Assembly: GCA_900545815.1 (NCBI GenBank)
Contig: URAM01000002.1
Location: forward strand, 105,330-169,329
DNA: 64,000 nucleotides
DNA from: an uncultured Eubacteriales bacterium
GTDB lineage: Bacteria; Bacillota; Clostridia; Oscillospirales; Oscillospiraceae
Direction: 5' to 3'
The first letter of the stretch is position 1. Each line of letters begins with the position of its first letter. Below are positions 40,656 to 50,300 of this stretch, piece by piece. The translations under genes were made by a program, and so were the position numbers. A model generated the notes under the pieces. It had not been told where the DNA came from. It worked only from the letters and a program-made list of their open reading frames with translations, and searched no databases.

Positions 40656-40973
40656 TCAAATTTCAGCGCCGCACTTCTTGCAGACGCGAACCTTCTTGCC
40701 GTCAGCCAGCAGCTTATGTGCCGGACGGGTGGGCTTTTCACACTTGGGGCAGACACGCATGACCTTGCAGGCGTAGATGGCGCCTTCCTTCTGGATGATG
40801 CCGCCTTCGTCGCCCATCTTGCGGGGCTTGGTGTGACGGGAGCAGACGTTGACGCCCTGGACGATGACCTTGCCCTGTGCAGGCATGGCGGTCAGGACTT
40901 CGCCGATCTTACCCTTGTCTTTGCCGCTCAGGACGATGACCTTATCGCCCTGCTTGATGCTCATTTTCTTCAT
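40656..40973 (-). CDS. rplX: Ribosomal protein L24 with C-terminal zinc ribbon
   Basis: 105 residues. KOW domain at the N-terminus (KQGDKVIVLSGKDKGKIG). The C-terminus has CPKC (near 73) and CKKC (near 99), a zinc-ribbon form of L24. Early 50S assembly protein. Confidence 0.98.
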   Translation of the reverse strand: MKKMSIKQGDKVIVLSGKDKGKIGEVLTAMPAQGKVIVQGVNVCSRHTKPRKMGDEGGIIQKEGAIYACKVMRVCPKCEKPTRPAHKLLADGKKVRVCKKCGAEI

Positions 40974-40987
40974 TCCATGGCACCCCC

Positions 40988-41356
40988 TTAAATAACTTCA
41001 GGAGCCAGGGACAGGATTCTCATGTAATCCTTGTCGCGCAGCTCGCGGGCCACCGGCCCAAAGATACGGGTGCCCTGAGGAGTCTTGTCTTCCTTGATCA
41101 GGACAGCTGCGTTTTCGTCGAAACGGACATAGGAGCCGTCGGGACGACGGACGCCGTGGGCAGTACGGACGATAACGGCCTTGACCACGTCACCCTTCTT
41201 TACCTGGCCACCAGGTGCGGCCTTACGCACGGAGGCGACGACCACATCACCGATGTTGCCATACTTACGGCGGGAACCACCCAGGACACGGATGGTCTTC
41301 AGCATCTTAGCGCCGGTATTGTCAGCTACTTTCAGATAGGATTCTTCCTGGATCAT
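40988..41356 (-). CDS. rplN: Ribosomal protein L14
   Basis: 122 residues; MIQEESYLKVADNTGAK and the central VVRTAHGVRRPDGSYVRF match L14. ATG 41354-41356 after AGGAGG-type sequence; upstream in-frame codons belong to the spacer. Confidence 0.98.
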   Translation of the reverse strand: MIQEESYLKVADNTGAKMLKTIRVLGGSRRKYGNIGDVVVASVRKAAPGGQVKKGDVVKAVIVRTAHGVRRPDGSYVRFDENAAVLIKEDKTPQGTRIFGPVARELRDKDYMRILSLAPEVI

Positions 41357-41370
41357 ATATCGGCACCTCC

Positions 41371-41628
41371 TTACTTCGCGCGCTCGATGACTTCGACCAG
41401 TCTCCAACGCTTATCCTTGGACATGGGACGGGTCTCCATCACTTTTACCTTATCGCCCACATGAGCATCATTCAGCTCGTCATGGGCTTTCAGCTTATAG
41501 GTTCTCTTGACGATCTTGTTATACAGAGGATGTGCCACACGGTCGGCAATGGCGACAACGATCGTCTTATCCATCTTGTCAGATACGACCAGGCCGACTC
41601 TGGTTTTACGGGAAGAAGTTCTTTCCAT
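41371..41628 (-). CDS. rpsQ: Ribosomal protein S17
   Basis: 85 residues, OB-fold primary 16S binder; GLVVSDKMDKTIVVAI and the KDKRWRLVEVIERAK tail are typical. The start at 41626-41628 fits the family N-terminus and has GGAG upstream, inside the rpmC-rpsQ spacer. Confidence 0.97.
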   Translation of the reverse strand: MERTSSRKTRVGLVVSDKMDKTIVVAIADRVAHPLYNKIVKRTYKLKAHDELNDAHVGDKVKVMETRPMSKDKRWRLVEVIERAK

Positions 41629-41641
41629 TTCTTGCTCCTCC

Positions 41642-41845
41642 TTAGCGGCCTGCGGAAGCGGTCTGCTTCTCACGGATGATAGTCTTTACTCTTGCGATAT
41701 CCTTCTTGACGTCAGCAATCTTGCCAGGGTTGGTCAGCTGATTGGTGGCGTGCTGGAAGCGCAAGTTGAACAGTTCCTTCTTCAGTTCCTCCAGCTTGGT
41801 TTCCAGTTCAGCGGGAGTCATGCCACGGATCTCTACTGCTTTCAT
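41642..41845 (-). CDS. rpmC: Ribosomal protein L29
   Basis: 67 residues, two-helix protein at the tunnel exit; RGMTPAELETKLEELKKEL and FQHATNQL are typical. Its ATG shares one base with the rplP stop (TAATG). Confidence 0.98.
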   Translation of the reverse strand: MKAVEIRGMTPAELETKLEELKKELFNLRFQHATNQLTNPGKIADVKKDIARVKTIIREKQTASAGR

Positions 41846-42276
41846 TACGCTTCACCACCCTTCTCGGCTTCAACTTTCTTGACCATCTTGGTCTTGATCG
41901 GCAGCTTGTGGCTTGCCAGACGCAGTGCTTCACGAGCGACTTCTTCGGATACACCGCCGATTTCGAACATCACGCGGCCGGGCTTGACGACAGCGACCCA
42001 GTATTCCGGGGAGCCCTTACCTTTACCCATTCGGGTTTCGGCGGGCTGCTGGGTGATGGGCTTGTCGGGGAAGATCTTGATCCAGACCTTACCGCCACGC
42101 TTGGTGTAACGGGTCATGGCAACACGGGCTGCCTCGATCTGGCGGGAGGTGATCCATGCCGGTTCCAGCGCCTGGAGGCCGTAATCGCCATAGTTGACGA
42201 CGGTGCCGCGGCTGGCCTTGCCAGTCATGCGGCCACGCATCTGCTTACGATATTTTACTCTCTTAGGCAGCAGCAT
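41845..42276 (-). CDS. rplP: Ribosomal protein L16
   Basis: 143 residues; MLLPKRVKYRKQMRGRM start and GRMGKGKGSPEYWVAVVKPG-like core. Contacts the A-site tRNA elbow. Coupled to both neighbours by TAATG overlaps. Confidence 0.98.
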   Translation of the reverse strand: MLLPKRVKYRKQMRGRMTGKASRGTVVNYGDYGLQALEPAWITSRQIEAARVAMTRYTKRGGKVWIKIFPDKPITQQPAETRMGKGKGSPEYWVAVVKPGRVMFEIGGVSEEVAREALRLASHKLPIKTKMVKKVEAEKGGEA

Positions 42277-43094
42277 TAGCGGTTTCCTCCTTCCTTGGGT
42301 TTGGAAGCGCCGTCATTGCGGCGATTGTAACCACCGGAACGGTTGTTGTCGCGGTTGCGGTTGTAGCCGCCGCGGCCGCGGCCGTCACGACGACGACGGT
42401 CGCTGCGTTCCCGGTAGGGCTTGGACAGGTCGATGGTACGGGGGGTGGTGCGCAGGGTCTGGCTGAGCACTTCGCCCTTGTAGATCCACACCTTGATGCC
42501 GATGCGGCCATAGGTGGTGGCAGCTTCTGCAAAGCCATAGTCGATGTCCGCACGCAGGGTCTGCAGGGGGATGGTACCTTCGTGATAGGTCTCGCTGCGG
42601 GCGATTTCAGCGCCATTGAGGCGGCCTGCCAGCATGACCTTGATGCCCTTGGCGCCGGAGCGCATGGAACGGCCGATGGCGTTCTTCATGGCGCGGCGGA
42701 AGCTGGTACGCTTCTCCAGCTGCTGGGCGATATTTTCAGCCACCAGCTGAGCGGTGGTATCCACTTCGTTGCGCTTGACTTCAACGATGTTGAGCTGAGT
42801 CGGCTTGCCGATCATCTTTTCCACCTGCTGACGCAGACGTTCTACTTCGGTTGCGTCCTTGCCCAGGATCATGCCGGGACGGGCGCAGTGGAGGTAGATG
42901 CGGACAACGGAGTTGTCTCGTTCGATCTCGATACGAGGCACGCCGGTTGCGTACAGGGTCTTTTTCAGGAATTTACGGATCTTCTGGTCTTCCACGATCA
43001 GGTCGCCGACCTTCTCGTTGCGGGCGTACCAGCGAGAATCCCAGTCTTTGATGACACCCACTCGGAAACCGTGGGGATTCACTTTCTGTCCCAT
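42276..43094 (-). CDS. rpsC: Ribosomal protein S3 with Arg/Gly-rich C-terminal tail
   Basis: 272 residues. KH domain (about 40-110) and the C-terminal S3 domain are normal to about residue 225. The last 45-50 residues are a low-complexity tail rich in Arg, Gly, Asn and Asp (RRRRDGRGRGGYNRN, then further GGYNRR units), an RGG-like extension. S3 lines the mRNA entry tunnel and has helicase activity; the tail may add RNA contacts (inference). Confidence 0.97.
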   Translation of the reverse strand: MGQKVNPHGFRVGVIKDWDSRWYARNEKVGDLIVEDQKIRKFLKKTLYATGVPRIEIERDNSVVRIYLHCARPGMILGKDATEVERLRQQVEKMIGKPTQLNIVEVKRNEVDTTAQLVAENIAQQLEKRTSFRRAMKNAIGRSMRSGAKGIKVMLAGRLNGAEIARSETYHEGTIPLQTLRADIDYGFAEAATTYGRIGIKVWIYKGEVLSQTLRTTPRTIDLSKPYRERSDRRRRDGRGRGGYNRNRDNNRSGGYNRRNDGASKPKEGGNR

Positions 43095-43108
43095 ATATCT
43101 CTACCTCC

Positions 43109-43447
43109 TTACTCCTTCTCTTTCACCACGATGGTGATGCGAGAAGTTCTTTTGTTGATGCGATAGCCGCGGCCATGCGCACGGGGGCGCATACGCTTGA
43201 TGATCATGCCGGCATCGGCATACGCTGCGGAAACGTACAGCTTGGAGGGATCCATACCGTGGTTGTTTTCCGCATTGGCTGCGGCGCTCTTTACCAGCTT
43301 GATGAGGTATTCAGAGGCAGCCTTGGGAGTGTGCTGCAAAATGGCGGTTGCCATTTCGATGTCCTTACCGCGGATCAGGGCGCAAACGACGTTCACCTTG
43401 CGGGGGGAGATACGGGCAAAGGACAGTTTTGCTTTTGCTTCAGACAT
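43109..43447 (-). CDS. rplV: Ribosomal protein L22
   Basis: 112 residues; KLSFARISPRKVNVVCALIRGK and the beta-hairpin ending RPRAHGRGYRINKRTSRI that reaches the exit tunnel. Standard position between rpsS and rpsC. Confidence 0.98.
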   Translation of the reverse strand: MSEAKAKLSFARISPRKVNVVCALIRGKDIEMATAILQHTPKAASEYLIKLVKSAAANAENNHGMDPSKLYVSAAYADAGMIIKRMRPRAHGRGYRINKRTSRITIVVKEKE

Positions 43448-43462
43448 TATTTCCGTTCCTCC

Positions 43463-43732
43463 TTACTTGGTTTTGCCGCCGCTGTGACCCTTGAAGGTCC
43501 GGGTGGGAGCGAATTCACCCAGCTTATGGCCGACCATATCTTCGGTCACATAGACGGGGATGAACTTCTTGCCATTGTAGACGTTGATGGTGTGGCTGAC
43601 GAAGGAGGGGAAGATGGTGGAGCTACGGCTCCAGGTCTTCAGCACCTTTTCCTGGCCACTGGCATTGATTTCTTCGACTCGCTTCAGCAGCTCGGGGGCG
43701 CAGAAGGGGCCTTTCTTAACAGATCTGCTCAT
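43463..43732 (-). CDS. rpsS: Ribosomal protein S19
   Basis: 89 residues; MSRSVKKGPFCAPELLKRV start, VTEDMVGHKLGEFAPTRTF core. 30S head protein, partner of S13. Confidence 0.98.
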   Translation of the reverse strand: MSRSVKKGPFCAPELLKRVEEINASGQEKVLKTWSRSSTIFPSFVSHTINVYNGKKFIPVYVTEDMVGHKLGEFAPTRTFKGHSGGKTK

Positions 43733-43747
43733 TCTTAGATAGCCTCC

Positions 43748-44581
43748 TTACTTAGCGTTACGATGCCGTACGATGAACTTCTCGGTACGGTTCTTCTTCT
43801 TACGGGTCTTGTAACCCAGAGCCGGCTTACCCCAAGGAGTGACAGGGCCGGGACGGCCGATGGGGGCGCGGCCTTCGCCGCCGCCGTGGGGATGGTCGTT
43901 GGGGTTCATGACGGAGCCGCGGACGGTGGGACGGATGCCCATGTGACGCTTGCGGCCGGCCTTACCGATGTGGATGTTGCCGTGGTCTTCGTTGCCGATC
44001 TGGCCAACGACGGCGCGGCATTCCATCTTGATCAGGCGATATTCGCCGGAGGGCAGACGAACCTGTGCGTAAGCGCCTTCCTTTGCCATCAGCTGAGCCT
44101 GCTGACCTGCTGCGCGGACGAGCTGAGCGCCGCGGCCGACGTGCAGTTCGATGCAGGAGATGACGGTACCAACGGGGATGTTGGCGATGGGCAGGCAGTT
44201 GCCGGGCTTGATGTCTGCTGCGGGGCCGGATTCCACCACGTCGCCAGCCTTCAGGCCGGACTGCGCGATGATATAAGCCTTGGTGCCATCTTCGTACTGG
44301 ATCAGTGCGATGTTGGCGCTGCGGTTGGGATCGTATTCCAGACGCAGGACGGTTGCCTGACCTTCCTTATCACGCTTGAAATCGATGATACGGTAGATCT
44401 TCTTGCCGCCGCCGCCTCTGTGGCGAACGGTGATACGACCATAGTTGTTGCGGCCGCCCTTCTTGTTCAGAACCTCGGTGAGGCTGCGCTCGGGCTTAGC
44501 CTTTTTATCAATGCCCTCGAACTTAGACACCGTCATGTGGCGGCGTGCGGGGGTCGTGGGCTTGTATTTACGAATAGCCAT
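43748..44581 (-). CDS. rplB: Ribosomal protein L2
   Basis: 277 residues; MAIRKYKPTTPARRHMTVS start and the invariant NPNDHPHGGGEGRAPIGR region with the peptidyl-transferase-proximal His. Confidence 0.98.
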   Translation of the reverse strand: MAIRKYKPTTPARRHMTVSKFEGIDKKAKPERSLTEVLNKKGGRNNYGRITVRHRGGGGKKIYRIIDFKRDKEGQATVLRLEYDPNRSANIALIQYEDGTKAYIIAQSGLKAGDVVESGPAADIKPGNCLPIANIPVGTVISCIELHVGRGAQLVRAAGQQAQLMAKEGAYAQVRLPSGEYRLIKMECRAVVGQIGNEDHGNIHIGKAGRKRHMGIRPTVRGSVMNPNDHPHGGGEGRAPIGRPGPVTPWGKPALGYKTRKKKNRTEKFIVRHRNAK

Positions 44582-44595
44582 GCTGCGTTACCTCC

Positions 44596-44889
44596 TTACA
44601 CCATCTGTTCGAAGAGCTCGATGGTCTTGGAGTCAGCGGTGAGCTTGACGATCGCCTTTTTCCAGTCGGCGCGCTTGCCGGGACGAGCCATACCCATCCG
44701 CTTTTTCTTGCCATCATAGTTCATAGTGGTCACTTTTTCGACCTTTACATCAAAGATCTTTTCCACTGCCTTTGCGATCTCCACCTTGTTGGCTCTCTTG
44801 TCCACAACGAAGGTGTACTTGCGATCGGCAGTAGCAGCCATGGAAGCCTCGGTAACGACGGGCTTCCTGATGATATCATAAGCAGTCAT
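44596..44889 (-). CDS. rplW: Ribosomal protein L23
   Basis: 97 residues; docking site for trigger factor and SRP at the tunnel exit. IRKPVVTEASMA and the FVVDKRANKVEIAKAVEKIF segment are typical. Its start overlaps the rplD stop by one base. Confidence 0.98.
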   Translation of the reverse strand: MTAYDIIRKPVVTEASMAATADRKYTFVVDKRANKVEIAKAVEKIFDVKVEKVTTMNYDGKKKRMGMARPGKRADWKKAIVKLTADSKTIELFEQMV

Positions 44890-45509
44890 TACGCATAAAC
44901 CTCCTCGATCACAGCCAGTGCTGCCTTATCCACGACCAGGCTCTTTGCGTTGAGCAGATCATAGACGGACAGGATGTTGGCGGGGGTGGTCTTCACGCCG
45001 GGCAGGTTGCGGGCGGACAGAACCACGTTGGTCTTAACGCCTTCGGTGATGACGACGCTCTTGCCTGCTTCCATGGTGTCCAGCAGGGACTTCATGGACT
45101 TGGTCTTGATTTCGGGCAGATCCAGGCCATCGACGACCAGGATGCGGCCGTTGGCGGCCTTATCGGACAGGACGCTCTTGAGCGCCAGTCTCTTGAGCTT
45201 CTTGTTCAGGGTGTAGCGATAGGAACGGGGCTTGGGTGCGAACACGATGCCGCCGTGGGTCCACTGGGGGCTGCGGATGCTGCCGTGACGGGCACGGCCG
45301 GTGCCCTTCTGTCTCCAGGGCTTTCTGCCGCCGCCGGACACTTCGCCGCGGGTCAGGGCGGACTGAGTGCCCTGCCGGCAGTTTGCCAGGTGATTCTTCA
45401 CCACGGCATGGACAGCAGTTTCATTGGGTTCGATCCCGAACACAGCTTCTGCCAGTTCGACCTCGCCCACCTGCTTGCCAGTGATATCATACAGATTAGC
45501 CTTAGGCAT
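44889..45509 (-). CDS. rplD: Ribosomal protein L4
   Basis: 206 residues; long central loop TRGEVSGGGRKPWRQKGTGRAR reaches into the tunnel. In other bacteria L4 also represses its own operon. Confidence 0.98.
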   Translation of the reverse strand: MPKANLYDITGKQVGEVELAEAVFGIEPNETAVHAVVKNHLANCRQGTQSALTRGEVSGGGRKPWRQKGTGRARHGSIRSPQWTHGGIVFAPKPRSYRYTLNKKLKRLALKSVLSDKAANGRILVVDGLDLPEIKTKSMKSLLDTMEAGKSVVITEGVKTNVVLSARNLPGVKTTPANILSVYDLLNAKSLVVDKAALAVIEEVYA

Positions 45510-45530
45510 GATGGTACTCTCTCCTTTCCC

Positions 45531-46253
45531 TTATCTTGTTCTTGCGGAAGCCTTCTGCGGGTTACGACCGGAAGCCTTCTGCGGGTTGACGCTGATGCCA
45601 GCTGCGCCAGTGTGGACGACATTGACCTTAGCGGTGCTCTTCAGGAATACCACGCCGCCCTTGGGGCCGGGGATGGCGCCGCGGACTGCGATCAGGTTGA
45701 TCTCAGGATCGACCTGGACGACTTCCAGGTTCTGAATGGTGACCTGTTCGTTGCCCATCTGGCCGGCGCCGATCTTACCCTTCCGGATACGGGAAGGCGT
45801 AGAGGTGGAGCCCATGGAGCCTGCGTGACGATGGACGGGGCCGCCGCCGTGGCTCATGGGGGTGCGGTGTGCGCCGTGGCGCTTGATGACGCCGGCAAAG
45901 CCCTTGCCTTTGCTGATGCCGGTGACGTCGATGCGGTCGCCGATGGCGAAGGTGTCTGCCTTGAGCTCATCGCCCACGTTCAGAGATTCATAGTTGTCCA
46001 GTTTGAATTCCTTCAGGACTTTCAGGTTGCCGACGCCTGCCTTTGCCAGGTGACCCTTCTGGCCACGGGTGAGGTGCTTGTCGGTGGTGGGCATGAAGCC
46101 CAGCTGTACGGCCTCGTAGCCGTCTTTTTCGGCGGTCTTCTTCTGCACGACACTGCAGGGGCCCGCCTCGATGACGGTAACGGGCACGACCTTGCCGTCG
46201 GCGTCAAAGATCTGGGTCATGCCGACCTTTTTGCCGATGATTGCCTTTTCCAT
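45531..46253 (-). CDS. rplC: Ribosomal protein L3 with duplicated C-terminal motif
   Basis: 240 residues, longer than the usual 205-215. The core (KGKGFAGVIKRHGAHRTPMSHG) is normal. The C-terminal extension ends with two copies of NPQKAS separated by GR, apparently a short in-frame duplication. GGAGG lies before the ATG; a 256-nt leader separates it from rpsJ. Confidence 0.97.
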   Translation of the reverse strand: MEKAIIGKKVGMTQIFDADGKVVPVTVIEAGPCSVVQKKTAEKDGYEAVQLGFMPTTDKHLTRGQKGHLAKAGVGNLKVLKEFKLDNYESLNVGDELKADTFAIGDRIDVTGISKGKGFAGVIKRHGAHRTPMSHGGGPVHRHAGSMGSTSTPSRIRKGKIGAGQMGNEQVTIQNLEVVQVDPEINLIAVRGAIPGPKGGVVFLKSTAKVNVVHTGAAGISVNPQKASGRNPQKASARTR

Positions 46254-46509
46254 ACGGTTGTTTCCTCCTTGGTATAGGTTATTGGTTGAGAGTTTTCAAA
46301 AAAATCTGACGACTTTTTTGAGCGAGTCAGAACTGCGTTCGATTCGTTGTCGGCGAACCGTGCGATGGCTTTTGGGTGAAGCCGATGACCTCTCAACATG
46401 ACCCCCCCGACTCGCAAGACGCCGGGGAACGGGTTCTACAAACAGTAAAAAATGTGTGGTTCCGATCTCATGTTCCGGAACCTGACTGAAACGCTGCTGA
46501 ATGTGGAAA
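46254..46509 (-). promoter_or_regulatory. Structured intercistronic leader rpsJ-rplC
   Basis: 256 nt without a gene. In transcript order: GGTTCCG/CGGAACC hairpin, a C- and G-rich stem around CCCCG/CGGGG, and an 8-bp long-range pair GTTGAGAG/CTCTCAAC that encloses a GGCTT/AAGCC hairpin just before the rplC ribosome binding site. Its position suggests a ribosomal-protein autoregulatory site; none of the leaders I know matches. Confidence 0.5.
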
Positions 46510-46818
46510 TTACAGCTTGATCTCGATTTCCACGCCTGCGGGCAGCTGCAGCGCCATCAGGGATTCGACCGTCTTGGGGGTGGGGTTCTGGATGTCGATC
46601 AGACGCTTGTGAGTCCGGCGCTCAAACTGCTCACGGCTATCCTTGTACTTGTGGACAGCGCGCAGGATGGTGACGATCTCTTTCTTGGTGGGCAGAGGGA
46701 TGGGGCCGGAAACGCCAGCGCCGGTGCGCTTTGCGGTTTCCACGATCTTCTCTGCACTCTGGTCGATCAGCTGATGGTCATAAGCCTTCAGACGGATGCG
46801 AATCATCTCTTTTGCCAT
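46510..46818 (-). CDS. rpsJ: Ribosomal protein S10
   Basis: 102 residues; IRIRLKAYDHQLIDQSAEKIVE and RRTHKRLIDIQNPTPKT are characteristic. Also acts as NusE in antitermination. ATG 46816-46818 with AGGAGG upstream. First gene of the S10-spc-alpha cluster. Confidence 0.98.
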   Translation of the reverse strand: MAKEMIRIRLKAYDHQLIDQSAEKIVETAKRTGAGVSGPIPLPTKKEIVTILRAVHKYKDSREQFERRTHKRLIDIQNPTPKTVESLMALQLPAGVEIEIKL

Positions 46819-47109
46819 GATTGGGTTTCCTCCTAACATTTCGTACGTTCGTTGTACATGACCAGGATGTTTTCTGAGCCGGGTCAAGCTGCGATTTTCA
46901 ATACGCTATGCCGTGTGTATCACTCCGGGTCATAGAGAAAGCCGACACAATTTGCCGGCTGCCTGCCATACCACGGCGATATACCGCCTTGGCATAACAA
47001 AAATCTCAGCCGCCCAGAATCCAGCCCGGACATACTCGGCGGAAGTTACCGGATTGCTCCGCAATCTCCCGCGTCATCGCATAATGTGCCCATACGGCAC
47101 ACCTTTGCT

Positions 47110-47139
47110 ATCATACACCAAAGGCAACCCCCGCGTCAA
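47110..47139 (-). promoter_or_regulatory. Promoter of the ribosomal cluster
   Basis: Minus-strand TTGACG (47134-47139), 18-base spacer ending in TG, TATGAT (47110-47115). It implies a leader of about 285 nt (46819-47104) before rpsJ, in which no gene is seen. Confidence 0.7.
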
Positions 47140-47210
47140 GAACTTTTTTGCGTTTTTTCTCCGTCGAACTCCACAAAATCCCCGGTTTGAACTACAATCC
47201 TCCGTCCTCT

Positions 47211-47228
47211 ATACGCCACTTGGCGTAT
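47211..47228. promoter_or_regulatory. Perfect palindrome over the -35 of the 1040-residue gene
   Basis: ATACGCCA-CT-TGGCGTAT, 8-bp perfect arms. It covers the -35 element at 47220-47225, the usual place for a repressor operator. Confidence 0.55.
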
Positions 47229-47248
47229 AGTGAGAGATATGATATAAT
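47220..47248 (+). promoter_or_regulatory. Promoter of the 1040-residue glycerophosphotransferase gene
   Basis: TTGGCG (47220-47225), 17-base spacer, TATAAT (47243-47248), about 85 bases before the ATG. Confidence 0.7.
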
Positions 47249-47336
47249 TTCAACAATCCTACCACAACGACCATGCTTTTATACATTTAATATATAGTGA
47301 CACACACGACCTACGGAAAGGAGTCCCTTCCTGCCT

Positions 47337-50300
47337 ATGACAAATCCGAATCCCCGCTGGCGTCTCATGACCGGCCAGCTTCCCATCGTGGGCATCGCTC
47401 CGCCCTTAAAAGCCGCTTTTGTCCCAAGCGCCCTGGGCACCCTGGCCATCAAAGCCCGTTCCGGCGCCTCCCTGCCCAGCGGCAAGCTGGTGCTCATCGC
47501 CACCTCCAAATCTCAGACCGCCCACTGGCTCCAGGACGGTCAAGTGCAGGACGGCGTGTTCACCGTGCCCATGGAGGGCTTTGAGGCAGTGGCTGCCAGC
47601 GCACCGGAGACGGACTGGACGCTGACCCTGGGACAGATCACGGAACAGGGTCTCATCACCCGCCGCCTGCAATACAAGCCGCTGGAGAAGCGGCTGCAAA
47701 AGCTGAATCAATATTTTCACGATACCAGAGATTTGACCGTTCCGCCAGTGTACCGCTTCGTGCAGGGCGGCCAGCCCTATGAAGCCTTCCCCCGTCAGAT
47801 GGGCAGAGAGGGCGCTCTGCTGCTCCAGGCCGCACCGGCTGCACGGCGTTACTTTGCCGCCGTGGCCTGCCGAATCGCTGACCTGTCCATTCAAAACGGC
47901 AAGGTCACCTTGACCGCCCTCTGCCCCAAGACCCTGGAAGCCCCCCTGGGCTTCTCCCTCCTCCCCGTCCATCCTACCAGCCAGCCGATGACGCTGTTCG
48001 CCCCAGCCGTTCCGGTGGGCGATTACAGCAAGACCCATCAGGTCACCGGCACGCTGGACTGGAATGACCTGCCCGTGGATCCAGACAGCCCCTATTGGCT
48101 CACCTGCGTCCTGGGTATGGAGGGCGACATCCCCCTCCACGCCCCCTTGACCCTCACGGAAGGCTCCGGTGCCGTGGCCGTGGCAGAACAGGCGGAAGGT
48201 CATCCGGTGGTCACCCAGGACGGCTGGAACTGCTATCTGTACTGCGGCACCGAGCACCGCCCCCTCCTGGCTTGGCGGAAGCTGCCTCCTGGCGACGTGA
48301 CCGCCGTTGAATCCCTGCCCAAAGCGCTCCCCGTCCAGTGGCAGACCCAGCCTGGCTGTTTTGCCCGCCACAAGGGCGGTCAGGACTGGCAGTGGGAGCT
48401 GGAACTCCCCGGACGAGATTTCCGTGACGCCCAGGAGCTCCTCCTCTGCCTCATCCACGAGAAGGGGACAGCGAACGTGTTCTGCCCCGTCACCGTCACC
48501 GGTTCCTCCGGTCACGGCTGTCTCCTCCGGGCGGACTTGACCCCCTTGCAGCAGCAGGTGGAGTCCTGCCGCCGCACCAACTGGCAGGCTGTCCTGCTGG
48601 CACGGCAGAACGGCACCTGCTACGTCCTGCGCCTGCTGGACCCCACCCGTCCACCGGTGCGCAGCAAGCGCAAGCAGACCACCTTCAACTTCTTCGGCTC
48701 CAACTATGATAACCCCATCGGTCAGATGTCCTTCGCCGGTCACACCGTGGAGGCCGCCCCCTTCTGCGCCCTCCTGGGCGGCTGGCAGATCGCCGTGGCT
48801 GACCAGCACCTGCGCTACTACGCCCACTTCGACTGCCGCGCCCTCTTTGGCGGCATCCGCTTCGGCTCCCTGCGGCTCATCGTCCGCTGTCCCCAGGTGC
48901 AGGGCGGCAGCTGGACTGGGGTCACCCTGACCCACCGCTACAAGCTGGAATCTGACCGGCAGGAGTATTTCTTCCCCCTGAAAAAGCTGAAATGGGACAA
49001 AGACCACTACATCGCCATCGCCAGCGTCCCCCTAAAGCAGTTCGCCTTCTCCCCCCTCTATTGGGACATCCGCATGACCTTTGAAAAGGACGGCGTCCAG
49101 TACTGGAGCTCGGTGAAAGCCCCCTTCCGCTCCACCCAGCACTATTGGAAGGATCTGGCCTGGAACGTAGGCATCAAGGGTCTGTTCTTCGGGGACAGTC
49201 TCCGCCTGGACAAGGACAACCAGCTCTTTCTCTACCGCACGGTGGGCAACCGGTTCGCCCTGGTTTATCAGGAGTACTCCCCCTACACCGGCTTCCGCTT
49301 CCGCTGCAAGGAACGGCTGGCCATGGCTCTGTACTACCTGCGGCGGAAATCTCTGCTGAAGCAGAGCATCTACCTGACGTACGAAAAATACTGCTGTATG
49401 GCGCAGGACAACGGGTTCTACTTCTTCCAATACTGCATGGAGCACAACATGGAACAGGCCATGAACCGCAAAATTTACTTCGTCATGGACAAAAAGGCCA
49501 CCGACTACCAAAACCTCCTGCCCTATCGGGATCACGTCATCCAGTTCATGAGCCTCAAGCACATGATCTACATCCTGGCCGCCCGCCTGCTCATCTCCAG
49601 CGACTCCAAAGCCCACGCCTACGCCTGGCGTGCCAAGGAGAGCGTCATCCTGCCCCAGGTGACCAAAAATAAGCGGCTGGTGTTCCTCCAGCACGGGGTC
49701 ATCGCCCTGAAACGGGTGGAGTTCTACCGCTCCGGCACCAACAGCGTCAACCTGTTCATCACCTCCAATCAGCGGGAGCATGACATCATCATCAACGAGC
49801 TGGGCTACCTGCCGGAGGAAGTGGTCATCACCGGCCTGGCTCGCTGGGATGTGCTCCGAGACAAATCCGCCCAGCAGGAAAAGACCCACATCCTGGTCAT
49901 GCCCACCTGGCGGAATTGGTTGGAGGAAGTCTCCGATGAGACTTTCGTGGCCAGCGACTACTATCGCAACTATATGGCGCTGCTCAACTCCCATCGGCTG
50001 GCTCAATTCCTGGAACAGTACGACGTGTACCTGGACTTCTACATCCACCCGAAATTTCGGGAGTACATCAAGAACTTCTCCATCTCCGGCGACCGAGTGG
50101 CGCTCATCCCCTTCGGCTCCCAGCCCCTGAACGAGCTGATGATGGAGTGCAAGCTGTTGGTCACCGACTATTCCAGCGTCTGCTGGGACGTGTACTACCA
50201 GGGCAAACCGGTCATCTTCTACCAGTTCGACCTGGAACAGTACAACGAGACCCAAGGCTCCTACATCGACATGGAGACCGAGCTGTTCGGCGACCGTGCC

